Made by a program: the position numbers and the translations under genes. The notes under the pieces were generated by a model that saw only the letters and a program-made list of their open reading frames with translations, searched no databases and was not told the DNA's origin. A stretch of 64,000 bases of DNA, taken from Bog-532 sp963720945. Its GTDB lineage: Bacteria > Actinomycetota > Actinomycetes > Streptosporangiales > Streptosporangiaceae. Positions 48,466 through 56,239 of this stretch are shown here, one piece after another (position 1 is the first letter of the stretch; the number at the start of each line of letters is the position of its first letter). The DNA lies in the NCBI GenBank assembly GCA_963720945.1, contig CAVRHH010000029.1, forward strand, positions 992,001 through 1,056,000. Direction: 5' to 3'.

Positions 48466-49149
48466 ATGAGCGCCAAGGTGACGGATGTCATGACGAGGGA
48501 AGTGGTGGCAGTACACACCAGCGCTTCGTTCAAGGAGATCGCCGCCACCCTGCGCGAACGGCGGGTGAGCGCGTTTCCCGTCGTGGACGACGACGGACGG
48601 GTCATCGGGGTCGTGTCCGAAGCCGACCTGATCACCAAGGAAGCCCTTGAAGGCGGGTACGAGAGCCATCCCGGGCCGCTGTCCGGGCTGCTGCACCGCC
48701 GCGACCTGGAGAAGGCCCGGGGCGCGACCGCGGGCGAGCTGATGAGCAGGCCGCCGGTCACCGTGCGCCCGGATGACCTGGTCAGCCACGCGGCGCAGCT
48801 GATGCACGACCGGCGGGTCAAGCGGCTCCCGGTGGTCAGCGCCGACGGCAAGCTGGTTGGGATCATCAGCCGCACCGACGTGCTGAGCGTCTTCAGCCGG
48901 CCGGACCAGGACATCCGCCGCGAGATCACCCAGAGCCTGCTGCTCGAGCAGTTCCTCACCGATCCCGGCTCGTTCACGGTCACGGTCAAGGACGGCATCG
49001 TGACGCTGGAGGGAACCCCGGAAACCGCCCCGCTCGGGCACGACATCGTCCGCGCGGTGCGCCATCTCGAAGGCGTCGTCGCCGTGCGTGACCGGCTGAG
49101 CTACCCCGAACCGGCCGGGTACGTCCCCGTCTCAGGCCCGCTGTTCTGA
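48466..49149 (+). CDS. CBS-domain pair with C-terminal BON domain
   Basis: A 227-residue protein. The first CBS motif (VTDVMTREVVAVHTSASFKEIAATL, RVSAFPVVDDDGRVIGVVSEADLI) is followed by the second (ELMSRPPVTVRPDDLVSHAAQLM, RRVKRLPVVSADGKLVGIISRTDVL), and a BON-like fold lies at about 155-215 (GSFTVTVKDGIVTLEGTPETAPLGHDIVRAVRHLEGVVAV). It resembles hypoxic response proteins of the mycobacterial DosR regulon, with an added BON domain. It probably senses adenine nucleotides. The gene ends 36 bases before the GNAT/acyl-CoA synthetase gene. Confidence 0.9.
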   Translation: MSAKVTDVMTREVVAVHTSASFKEIAATLRERRVSAFPVVDDDGRVIGVVSEADLITKEALEGGYESHPGPLSGLLHRRDLEKARGATAGELMSRPPVTVRPDDLVSHAAQLMHDRRVKRLPVVSADGKLVGIISRTDVLSVFSRPDQDIRREITQSLLLEQFLTDPGSFTVTVKDGIVTLEGTPETAPLGHDIVRAVRHLEGVVAVRDRLSYPEPAGYVPVSGPLF

Positions 49150-49185
49150 CCGTCCGGCCCGGCCGGCCGCTCTTTGGAGGCAGCG

Positions 49186-51924
49186 ATGAGCATCACCCCC
49201 GTGACCGCCGGGGCCAGCGTCTACGCGCTGCTTACCGACGGGACGACAGTCGAGATCCGGGCGGCCCGCCCGGATGACACGCAGGCGGTCAAGGCCATGC
49301 ACGAGGCCATGTCGGCCAACAACTCCTACCTGAGGTTCTTCAACTCCAGCACGCTTTCCGCGGAGCAGGAGGCCGCGCGGGTCTGCCGGCCGCCCGCCGC
49401 GGACCACGCGGCGCTGCTCGCCGTGTGCGGCGGCCAGATCATCGGCGTGGCCAGCTACGAGGTCAAGGACCACGGGCACGAGGCGGAGGTCGCCATCGCG
49501 GTGCCCGACAACATGCACGGCCGCGGTATCGGCACGCTGCTGCTGGAGCACCTGGTGGCCGACGCCGGCCACCGCGGCATCACCATCTTCACCGCCTCCG
49601 TCCTCTCGCAGAACGCGGAAATGCAGCAAGTCTTCCGGGACGCCGGGCTGAGCGCCCGGCGCCAGCTGGCCGACGGCGTGATCGAATTCGCCTGCGAGCT
49701 GCCGGGCGATGACGCGGACCCGCGCTGGGATCCCTACCTGGACGCGTCGGCGGCCCGCGAACGCCAGGCCGACGTGGCGAGCCTGCGGCACGTGTTCCAG
49801 CCCGCCTCGGTGGCCGTGGTCGGGGCCAGCCGCCGGATGGGCACGGTCGGCCGCGCCATCCTGCACAACATCGTGACCGACGGCTACCAGGGACGCATAT
49901 ACGCGGTCAATCCGCATGCGGCCCACATGGAGGCGGTCCGGTGCGTGCCGGCGGTCAGCGCGCTGCCGGAAGCGGTCGATCTCGCGATCATCGCGGTGCC
50001 CCCCGCCACCGTGTCGGCGGTGGCCGACGAATGCGGCCGCCGCGGCGTCAAGGCCCTAGTCGTCATCACCGCGGGCCTGGACACGCCGCAGAGCGCGGAC
50101 CTGCTCGCCATTTGCCGCCGTTACGGCATGCGGCTGGTCGGCCCCAACTGCTTCGGCGTCGCGGTGCCCGGCATCGGCCTGGACGCGACCTTCGCCGCCC
50201 GGCACCCCGTGCCCGGGACGGCGGGCCTGGTCATGCAGTCCGGCGGCCTGGGGATCGCGCTGGCCGACCGGCTGTCCCGGCTGGGCATCGGGGTCTCCTC
50301 GTTCGCCTCGATCGGCAACAAGTACGACATCTCCAGCAACGACATGCTGATGTGGTGGCAGGGGGACGGCATTACCAAACTCGCGGTGCTGTACATCGAG
50401 TCGTTCGGCAACCCGCGCAAGTTCGCCCGCACCGCGCGGCACGTCGGCCGGACCATGCCGGTGCTGACCGTGCTGGCGGGCCGGTCGGCGGCCGGCCAGC
50501 AGGCCGCCGCCTCGCACACCGCGGCGGTCGCCTCGCCGCTGGTGAACCGCGAGGCGCTGTTCCAGCAGGCCGGCATCATCGCGACCGAATGCCTCGGCGA
50601 GCTGCTGGACGTCGCCGCGCTGCTGTCCACGCAGCCGGTCCCGGCCGGATCGCACGTCGCGATCGTGTCCAACATTGGCGGGGCCGGCGTGCTGGCCGCC
50701 GACTCGTGTGCCGGGAACGGCCTGATCGTGCACCGGCTCAGCGGCGAAACCCGGCGGCGGCTGCACTCGCTGGTACCGGCCGGCGGTGCGGTTACCGGCC
50801 CGGTGGACACCACCGCCACCGTCTCCGAGGATTCGTTCCGCCGGTGCCTGGAGATGGTCGCCGCGGACCGGGGCGTGGACGCGGTCATCGCCCTGGTGCT
50901 GTCCACCGCGGCCACCGGCGACCTCGTCTCGGCGATCCGCTCGGCACAGGTCAGCGTGCCGATCGCGGCGGTCGTCCTGGACCAGTCCGAGGCCGTCCAG
51001 ATTCTCCCGCCGCTCAGCAGGGACACCGTGTGCGCCGCCACGGCGGCAGCCGAGGCCCCGCACGGCGAGGCGGCGCCGCCGTCCATACCGTCCTACGCCG
51101 ACCCCGCGGCCGCCGCCCAGGCCATGGCGCGGGCGGCAGCGTACGGCGCGTGGCGGGCCCGGCCGTCCGGGCGCATCAGGGAGTTCATCGACATCGCGCC
51201 GGACGACGCCCGGGCCCTGATCCAGGACTGCCTGCACCGCTCCCCCAACGGTGGCTGGCTGCCACCGGGCAAGGTCGCCGAGCTGCTGGCGTGTTACGGC
51301 ATCCGGCTTACCAAGCTGACCCCGGTGTCCAGCGCGGACGAGGCGGTCAGGGCCGCCGCCCGGATCGGCGGCCCGGTCGTGCTCAAGGCCGACGTCCCCG
51401 GCCTGCTGCACAAGACCGACGCGGGCGCGGTCCAGCTCGACCTGCGCAGCGAACTCGAGATCCGGCGCGCCTGGCGCCTGCTGACCAGCAAGTTCGGGCC
51501 CCGGCTCCGCCAGGTGCTCATCCAGCCGATGATCACCGGTGGCACCGAGGTCATCATCGGCGTCGCGCAGGAGCCCGTCTTCGGCCCGCTGGTCATCTTC
51601 GGCCTCGGGGGCGTCGCCACCGACGTGCTGGCCGACCACACGGCCCGGCTGGCCCCGCTCACCAACACCGACGCCGACGAGCTGATCCACTCCATCCGGT
51701 CGGCGCCGCTGCTGCTCGGTCACCGGGGCAGCCCGCCCGCTGACCTCAGCGCGCTGCGGGAGACCCTGCTGCGCATCTCCCGGCTGGCTGACGATCTGCC
51801 GGAGATCGCCGAGCTCGACCTCAACCCGGTCATCGCCCGCCCGGACGGGGTGGCCGCCGTGGACGCCCGGATCCGGATCGCGCCGGCCAAGCCGCAGGAC
51901 CTCTTCCTGCGCAAGCTCCGCTGA
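49186..51924 (+). CDS. GNAT acetyltransferase fused to NDP-forming acyl-CoA synthetase-like protein
   Basis: A 912-residue protein from the ATG with GGAGG upstream. The N-terminal GNAT domain (residues about 20-175) has AVPDNMHGRGIGTLLLEHLV as acetyl-CoA site. A CoA-binding domain follows (SVAVVGASRRMGTVGRAILHN), then a succinyl-CoA-ligase-like part (MQSGGLGIALADRLSRLGIGVSSFASIGNKYDIS, AGRSAAGQQAAASHTAAVAS). A C-terminal ATP-grasp domain ends it (VLKADVPGLLHKTDAGAVQLDL, ELDLNPVIARPDGV). This layout is that of Pat-type protein lysine acetyltransferases, with the GNAT at the N-terminus. It may acetylate Acs and PrpE encoded in this window. The CBS gene just upstream is probably in the same operon. 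Confidence 0.85.
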   Translation: MSITPVTAGASVYALLTDGTTVEIRAARPDDTQAVKAMHEAMSANNSYLRFFNSSTLSAEQEAARVCRPPAADHAALLAVCGGQIIGVASYEVKDHGHEAEVAIAVPDNMHGRGIGTLLLEHLVADAGHRGITIFTASVLSQNAEMQQVFRDAGLSARRQLADGVIEFACELPGDDADPRWDPYLDASAARERQADVASLRHVFQPASVAVVGASRRMGTVGRAILHNIVTDGYQGRIYAVNPHAAHMEAVRCVPAVSALPEAVDLAIIAVPPATVSAVADECGRRGVKALVVITAGLDTPQSADLLAICRRYGMRLVGPNCFGVAVPGIGLDATFAARHPVPGTAGLVMQSGGLGIALADRLSRLGIGVSSFASIGNKYDISSNDMLMWWQGDGITKLAVLYIESFGNPRKFARTARHVGRTMPVLTVLAGRSAAGQQAAASHTAAVASPLVNREALFQQAGIIATECLGELLDVAALLSTQPVPAGSHVAIVSNIGGAGVLAADSCAGNGLIVHRLSGETRRRLHSLVPAGGAVTGPVDTTATVSEDSFRRCLEMVAADRGVDAVIALVLSTAATGDLVSAIRSAQVSVPIAAVVLDQSEAVQILPPLSRDTVCAATAAAEAPHGEAAPPSIPSYADPAAAAQAMARAAAYGAWRARPSGRIREFIDIAPDDARALIQDCLHRSPNGGWLPPGKVAELLACYGIRLTKLTPVSSADEAVRAAARIGGPVVLKADVPGLLHKTDAGAVQLDLRSELEIRRAWRLLTSKFGPRLRQVLIQPMITGGTEVIIGVAQEPVFGPLVIFGLGGVATDVLADHTARLAPLTNTDADELIHSIRSAPLLLGHRGSPPADLSALRETLLRISRLADDLPEIAELDLNPVIARPDGVAAVDARIRIAPAKPQDLFLRKLR

Positions 51925-51999
51925 CGCGGGGCCTTAAAGCTCCGCGGCCTGGGCCCTGGGAACCAGCCCGGCCCGGGCCGCGGATCCAACCTCGCCCGA

Positions 52000-52067
52000 C
52001 GCATCGATAGAGCGGGCGCCGCATCGATATGGTTTGCGCTGGGCGCCCGGGAAGCTAAGTTTGTTTT
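52000..52067 (+). promoter_or_regulatory. Leaderless promoter of the second devR copy
   Basis: TTTGCG (52033-52038) and TAAGTT (52056-52061) are 17 bases apart and place the start at the GTG itself. CGCATCGATA is repeated at 52000-52009 and 52020-52029. No GGGAC box is present, unlike devR copy 1. Confidence 0.5.
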
Positions 52068-52769
52068 GTGAGCGACAACAATTCCCCGGACGGGGCGATC
52101 CGGGTCTTCCTGCTGGACGATCACGAGATCGTCCGGCTCGGGGTGCGCGATCTGCTCGAGGCCCAGCCTGACATCCAGGTCATCGGTGAGGCGGGCACGG
52201 CCACCTCCGCCCTGGCCCGGATCCCGGCCCTGCGGCCGGACGTGGCGGTACTGGACGTGCGGCTGCCCGACGGGGACGGGGTCGCGGTCTGCCGCGAGAT
52301 CCGGTCCCGGATGCCGGAGGTCGCGTGCCTGATGCTGACCTCGTTCGGCGATGACGAGGCGCTGTTCGACGCGGTGATGGCCGGCGCGGCCCGCTACGTG
52401 CTCAAGCAGATCCGCGGCACCGACCTGGTCGGCGCGGTACGCACGGTCGCGTCCGGCCAGTCCATGCTGGACCCGAAGGCGGCCAGCCAGCTGATGGCCC
52501 GGCTGCGGGACGCGTCGCAGAAGCGGGACCCGCTGGAGGGGCTGACCGGGCAGGAACGCCGGATCCTGGAGCTGATCGGTGAGGGGCTGACCAACCGGCA
52601 GATCGGCGAGCGGCTCTACCTGGCCGAGAAGACGGTCAAGAACTACGTATCGGCCCTGTTCCAGAAGCTGGGCATGGAACGGCGCACGCAGGCCGCGGCG
52701 TACGCGGCGCGCATCTTCGGCGAGGAAGGCAGCGTGGGCGGCCACCCGGGAAAGGACCTTCCTGCTTAG
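52068..52769 (+). CDS. devR: NarL/LuxR-type response regulator DevR (copy 2)
   Basis: A 233-residue paralog of the 46744 regulator, nearly identical from residue 11 to about 210. It has the same Asp63 receiver site (VLDVRLPDGDG), Lys in YVLKQI and the same helix-turn-helix (NRQIGERLYLAEKTVKNYVSALFQKLGM). Differences cluster at the N-terminal ten residues, positions such as GAARYV for GAAGYV, and the C-terminal tail. The start is a GTG with no good ribosome site, consistent with a leaderless message. It lies close to devS, which suggests it may be the direct partner of that kinase. Confidence 0.9.
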   Translation: MSDNNSPDGAIRVFLLDDHEIVRLGVRDLLEAQPDIQVIGEAGTATSALARIPALRPDVAVLDVRLPDGDGVAVCREIRSRMPEVACLMLTSFGDDEALFDAVMAGAARYVLKQIRGTDLVGAVRTVASGQSMLDPKAASQLMARLRDASQKRDPLEGLTGQERRILELIGEGLTNRQIGERLYLAEKTVKNYVSALFQKLGMERRTQAAAYAARIFGEEGSVGGHPGKDLPA

Positions 52770-52818
52770 CCGCCCGGACCTTCGTCCCTGTGCGCCGGTG
52801 CTGCCGGCCGAATATCCC
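52753..52818 (+). promoter_or_regulatory. Tandem DevR boxes upstream of the PNPOx-fold gene
   Basis: Half-site AGGAC-CTTC-CTGCT (52753-52766) and palindrome CGGAC-CTTC-GTCCC (52775-52788) are 22 bases apart. A -10 TATCCC at 52813-52818 puts the start at 52825, which is also the A of the ATG, so the message is probably leaderless. Box centre to start is 43 bases. Confidence 0.7.
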
Positions 52819-52824
52819 TTTACC

Positions 52825-53238
52825 ATGAGTGCAGATGCCCCCACGCTACGGGTGCTTCCGGCTGGTGAATGCCTGCGGCTCCTGAAGTCGGTCCCAGTCG
52901 GACGCATCGCTTACACAAAAAACGCCCTGCCCGCCGTTGAGCCGGTGAAGTTCGCCCTCGACGGGCGGCACATCGTGATCAGGATTGATCCGGGCAGCGC
53001 GCTTCTGACAGCTCTGCACCATACCGTGGTGGCGTTCGAAGCCGACCTCGTGGACGCTGACAACCATCGCGGCTGGAGTGTGACCATCGTGGGCAACGCC
53101 CGTGAGGTAGTCGATCCCGGCGAGATCAGCAGGCTCCGGGCCACCGGCCTGGAGTCGTGGGCCGCGGCCGGCGACGGCTCCTTCTTCCGCATCATGCCCG
53201 GCATCGTGACCGGCCAGGAGATGCTCGCCGTCAACTAG
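52825..53238 (+). CDS. Pyridoxamine 5'-phosphate oxidase-fold (flavin/F420-binding) protein
   Basis: A 137-residue split-barrel protein; the ATG at 52825 coincides with the predicted transcription start, and an upstream GTG at 52798 is less likely. The PNPOx-like pattern is ECLRLLKSVPVGRIAYTKNALPAVEPVKFALDGRHIVIRIDPGS, then VAFEADLVDADNHRGWSVTIVGNAREV. Similar small proteins are abundant in the mycobacterial DosR regulon. It may bind FMN, F420 or heme; the reaction is unknown. The gene is convergent with devS, leaving essentially no gap (stops overlap by a few bases). Confidence 0.85.
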   Translation: MSADAPTLRVLPAGECLRLLKSVPVGRIAYTKNALPAVEPVKFALDGRHIVIRIDPGSALLTALHHTVVAFEADLVDADNHRGWSVTIVGNAREVVDPGEISRLRATGLESWAAAGDGSFFRIMPGIVTGQEMLAVN

Positions 53239-54989
53239 GCCCGCTCCGCCCGGCCGCCGGCGTGGCCGGGCCCATCGGACGGCACCCGCCAGACCAGTTC
53301 GGTGCCGGTCCCGTCCGCGTCCGCGGGCCCCAGGCGCAGCTCGCCGCCGAGCTTCTCGGCCCGGAGCCGGAGATTCCGCAGCCCGCTCCGCCGCCCCTCC
53401 GGCGGGATCCCGACCCCGTTGTCGGTGACCCGGACCGCCAGGAAACCGTCCGCGTCGACGTCCACGCTCACATCGACCCGGCTGGCCTGCGAATGCCGGG
53501 CCGCGTTGGACAGCGCCTCACGCAACGCGGTGAGCATGTCATCGGCGATCTCCGGCCGTACCTTGCCGTTGAGCTTCGAGCCCAGCCGCAGCGACGGCGT
53601 GAACCCCGTCGACGGCGTCATCTCCTCGACGACGCTGACGATCGCCTCGCGCAAGTTCGGCTCGTCCTCCTGGCCACGGGACTGCAGGGCGAAGATCGTC
53701 AGGCGGATGTCCTTGATCGTCTCGTCCATCGCGTCCACCGCCCGCTTGACCCGGGTGGCCGCCTCCGGGCGGTTGATCATGGGCACCGTGCCCTCCAGCG
53801 ACATGCCGGTCGCGTACAGCCGCTGGATCACCAGGTCGTGCAGGTCCCGGGCGATCCGGTCCCGGTCCTCGTACAGCGACAGGCGCTCCGCGTCACGACG
53901 GCGGGCGGCCAGTTCCAGCGCGATTCCCGCCTGGGCGGTGAACGAGCCGACCACGTCCGCGGTGGCCTCCGGGAACGGCATGCTGCCCCGGCGGCGCCCG
54001 ATGGTGAGCACGCCGCGTACGTCGCCCGCGGCGCCCAGCGGGAACAGCACCGCCGGGCCGATGTGCCCCATCGCGCTGCGCACCACGTCGGCGGTGCGCT
54101 CGTCGCCGGCGAAGTCGTCGACCGTGAGCGGTTCCCCGGTGGCCAGCACGAGGCCGGATAGCGAGTGCTCAGCCGGCAGGACGAGCCCGCGCGTGGAGTC
54201 GGCGCCGTCCCCCTCGGCGAAGCTGATCGCCAGCATCCGGGCATCCTGCTCGGGCAGCGCCAGCACGGTCAGGTCGGCGTGGGACAGTTCCCGCACCTGC
54301 CGGGTGACCGCGGCCAGCACCTCGTCCGGGTCGGCCCCGGACAGCAGGGTGGTGGCGACCTCGGCGTTGGCCTGCATCCACTGCTGCTGCCGGCGGGCGG
54401 CGTCGTAGAGCCGGGCGTTCTCGATCGCGACGCCGGCCGCGGAGCCCAGCGCGACCAGGACCGCCTCATCATCCTCGGTGAACGCGCCGCCGCCCTGCTT
54501 CTCGGTCAGGTACAGGTTGCCGAACACCTCATCGCGGACGCGTACCGGCACCCCGAGGAAGCTCTTCATCGGCGGGTGCCCCTCGGGGAAGCCCGACGAA
54601 TCCGGGCTGGCCGCGATGTTCGCAAGGCGGAGCGGGCGGGGATCACGGATGAGCAGCCCGAGCAGCCCGCGGCCTTCCGGCCAGTGGTCGATCTTCCTGA
54701 TGCGGGCCTCGTCCAGGCCCACCGGCACGAATTCGGCCAGCCGCTGCCCTTCGCCGATCACGCCGAGGGCGCCGTACTCCGCGTCCACCAGCCGGACGGC
54801 CGCCTCGACGATCCGCTTCAGCGTGCTCTCCAGGTCCAGGCCCGAGCCGATCGCGACGACCGCTTCCAGCAGGCCATGCATCCGGTCGCGGGTCGCCAGG
54901 ATCGCCTGCAGCCGTGATTGCAGCTCCAGGAGCAGCTCGTCCAGCTGAAGCTGCGGCAGCACGCCGTGATCACCAGCCGCAGGTTCCAT
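53235..54989 (-). CDS. devS: Heme-GAF sensor histidine kinase DevS/DosS
   Basis: A 584-residue kinase from the ATG at 54989 (AAAGG upstream). GAF-A (about 55-195) keeps the heme environment of mycobacterial DevS: His138 in FPEGHPPM aligns with heme ligand His149, and Tyr160 in VFGNLYLTEK with Tyr171. GAF-B spans about 215-365. A HisKA_3 domain has phospho-acceptor His384 (RDRIARDLHDLVIQRLY). A HATPase domain follows with N-box LREALSNAARHS and G-box VTDNGVGIPPEGRRSGLRNL. It should sense O2/NO/CO and phosphorylate the DevR proteins. It is transcribed away from the XRE-PNPOx gene, with a DevR box between them. Confidence 0.92.
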   Translation of the reverse strand: MEPAAGDHGVLPQLQLDELLLELQSRLQAILATRDRMHGLLEAVVAIGSGLDLESTLKRIVEAAVRLVDAEYGALGVIGEGQRLAEFVPVGLDEARIRKIDHWPEGRGLLGLLIRDPRPLRLANIAASPDSSGFPEGHPPMKSFLGVPVRVRDEVFGNLYLTEKQGGGAFTEDDEAVLVALGSAAGVAIENARLYDAARRQQQWMQANAEVATTLLSGADPDEVLAAVTRQVRELSHADLTVLALPEQDARMLAISFAEGDGADSTRGLVLPAEHSLSGLVLATGEPLTVDDFAGDERTADVVRSAMGHIGPAVLFPLGAAGDVRGVLTIGRRRGSMPFPEATADVVGSFTAQAGIALELAARRRDAERLSLYEDRDRIARDLHDLVIQRLYATGMSLEGTVPMINRPEAATRVKRAVDAMDETIKDIRLTIFALQSRGQEDEPNLREAIVSVVEEMTPSTGFTPSLRLGSKLNGKVRPEIADDMLTALREALSNAARHSQASRVDVSVDVDADGFLAVRVTDNGVGIPPEGRRSGLRNLRLRAEKLGGELRLGPADADGTGTELVWRVPSDGPGHAGGRAERA

Positions 54990-55191
54990 CGGGCAACCTT
55001 TCAGGTCCGCACGCCTCACGCTGATCCGCCAGCGCCGGGCGAGCCATCCCCAGCGTAACCATCCGCAGGACGGAGGGCCAGCAAGTGATCATGAGGGCAA
55101 CGACCAACGCCGAGCGGTGCCCGCCGGGACGGTGCCCGGCCAGGCGCCCGTCCGCGGTGAACGCGTAAACGTGTGCTGTCAAGAACCGGTA

Positions 55192-55205
55192 CGGACCAAA
55201 GTCCC
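55192..55205. promoter_or_regulatory. DevR box between devS and the XRE-PNPOx gene
   Basis: Plus strand CGGAC-CAAA-GTCCC; minus strand GGGAC-TTTG-GTCCG. A weak distal half-site GGGCC lies 22 bases away (55223-55227). On the devS side TACGCG at 55162-55167 is a weak -10, giving a leader of about 165 bases. Which gene is controlled is unclear. Confidence 0.6.
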
Positions 55206-55367
55206 GGCCGGACGTTGCCGACGGCCCTCGCCGCCGCGCCCGGCATTGACAATTCTTCAGATGTGACCCTGAGGGACACCCAGCCGAGCCCGTGGCCCGT
55301 ATCCAGCAGACAGCCTGGCCCCCGCGGCCAGCACCCGCGCGATGCGCGCAGAACAGAGGTGGGCACC

Positions 55368-56075
55368 ATGACCGCCAGTCCGGAAACCGACCATCGCCCA
55401 GCTCGTCCCGACAGTGGTTCGTGGCCGTCACCGCCGTACCCGGGCGACCTGAGCCGGCGGGTTGCCCAGCGCCGCACGGAACTCAAGCTCACCCGGCAGC
55501 AGGTCGCCGCGCGCGCCAACGTGAGCCTGCGGTACCTGGAGTTCCTGGAGAACTACCCGGGGATGCCGACCGGCGCCGTGCTGCGCCAGCTGGCCGCCGC
55601 CCTGCAGACGAGCCCGTCAGCCCTGCTCGGCGCGGGCATGGATACCCCGCCCGGGAACGGCAGGGCGCCCAGCCGCGAGGTCACGCTGGAACGGCTGACA
55701 CCGGCCGAGTGCCGCCAGCTGATCGCCGCGGGCGGCATCGGCCGGATCGGGTTCTCCACCGCGTCGGGCACCGTGATCCTGCCGGTCAACTTCGCGGTGA
55801 CCGCGAACACGATCGTGATCCGGACCGGGTCCGGCTCCGTCATCGCGGCGCACGGCGACGGCGACGTCTCCTTCGAGGTCGATCACATCGACGAAGCCAT
55901 GGAACAGGCGTGGAGCGTGCTCGTGCAGGGCCAGGCCCACCGCGTCCTGCAGCGTACCGAGCTGGCGCACCTGGAGCGGTGCGCGGCGGTGCTGCCGTGG
56001 CCGGGCGGCGAGCAGGACGCCTACATCCGGATCGCCCCGCACCGGATAAGCGGCCGCCGCATCGTCCGCCGCTGA
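55368..56075 (+). CDS. XRE helix-turn-helix fused to PNPOx-fold domain
   Basis: A 235-residue protein from the ATG with AGAGGTG upstream. Residues 28-85 form an XRE DNA-binding domain (LSRRVAQRRTELKLTRQQVAARANVSLRYLEFLENYP). Residues 105-235 form a split-barrel PNPOx-like domain (RLTPAECRQLIAAGGIGRIGFSTASGTVILPVNFAVTANTIVIRTG, then DVSFEVDHIDEAMEQAWSVLVQGQAHRV). It looks like a flavin- or heme-responsive regulator. It stands between devS and cydA, so it could tune oxidase expression. The next gene, cydA, has its own DevR-type promoter. Confidence 0.85.
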   Translation: MTASPETDHRPARPDSGSWPSPPYPGDLSRRVAQRRTELKLTRQQVAARANVSLRYLEFLENYPGMPTGAVLRQLAAALQTSPSALLGAGMDTPPGNGRAPSREVTLERLTPAECRQLIAAGGIGRIGFSTASGTVILPVNFAVTANTIVIRTGSGSVIAAHGDGDVSFEVDHIDEAMEQAWSVLVQGQAHRVLQRTELAHLERCAAVLPWPGGEQDAYIRIAPHRISGRRIVRR

Positions 56076-56085
56076 AATCCCGCGG

Positions 56086-56152
56086 GGGACCTTGGTCCCT
56101 CCGACGCCGGGCCCCGCGTCCCTACGTGAGCTGGGTGTTTACCGAAGATTAT
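56086..56152 (+). promoter_or_regulatory. DevR-type promoter of the cydABDC operon
   Basis: Perfect palindrome GGGAC-CTTG-GTCCC (56086-56099) is followed by the degenerate GGGCC-CCGC-GTCCC (56109-56122), 23 bases on. A -10 GATTAT at 56147-56152 gives a start near 56159, 43 bases from the proximal box centre. Confidence 0.75.
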
Positions 56153-56239
56153 GGTTGATGACGCGGCACCTCGGCTCGCGTCCGCGCCTCGCGCATCGCG
56201 CATCGCGCAGATAGCAGACCGAGCCTGGGGAGGCCGCGG

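Noticed and set aside
47601..49046. 481-residue minus-strand ORF extending upstream of gpmA
   Set aside because: Only the last 236 residues match phosphoglycerate mutase; the rest is antisense to the CBS gene.
54970..55100. 40-codon upstream ORF overlapping the devS start
   Set aside because: It lies in the predicted devS leader but has no ribosome site and no conserved pattern.
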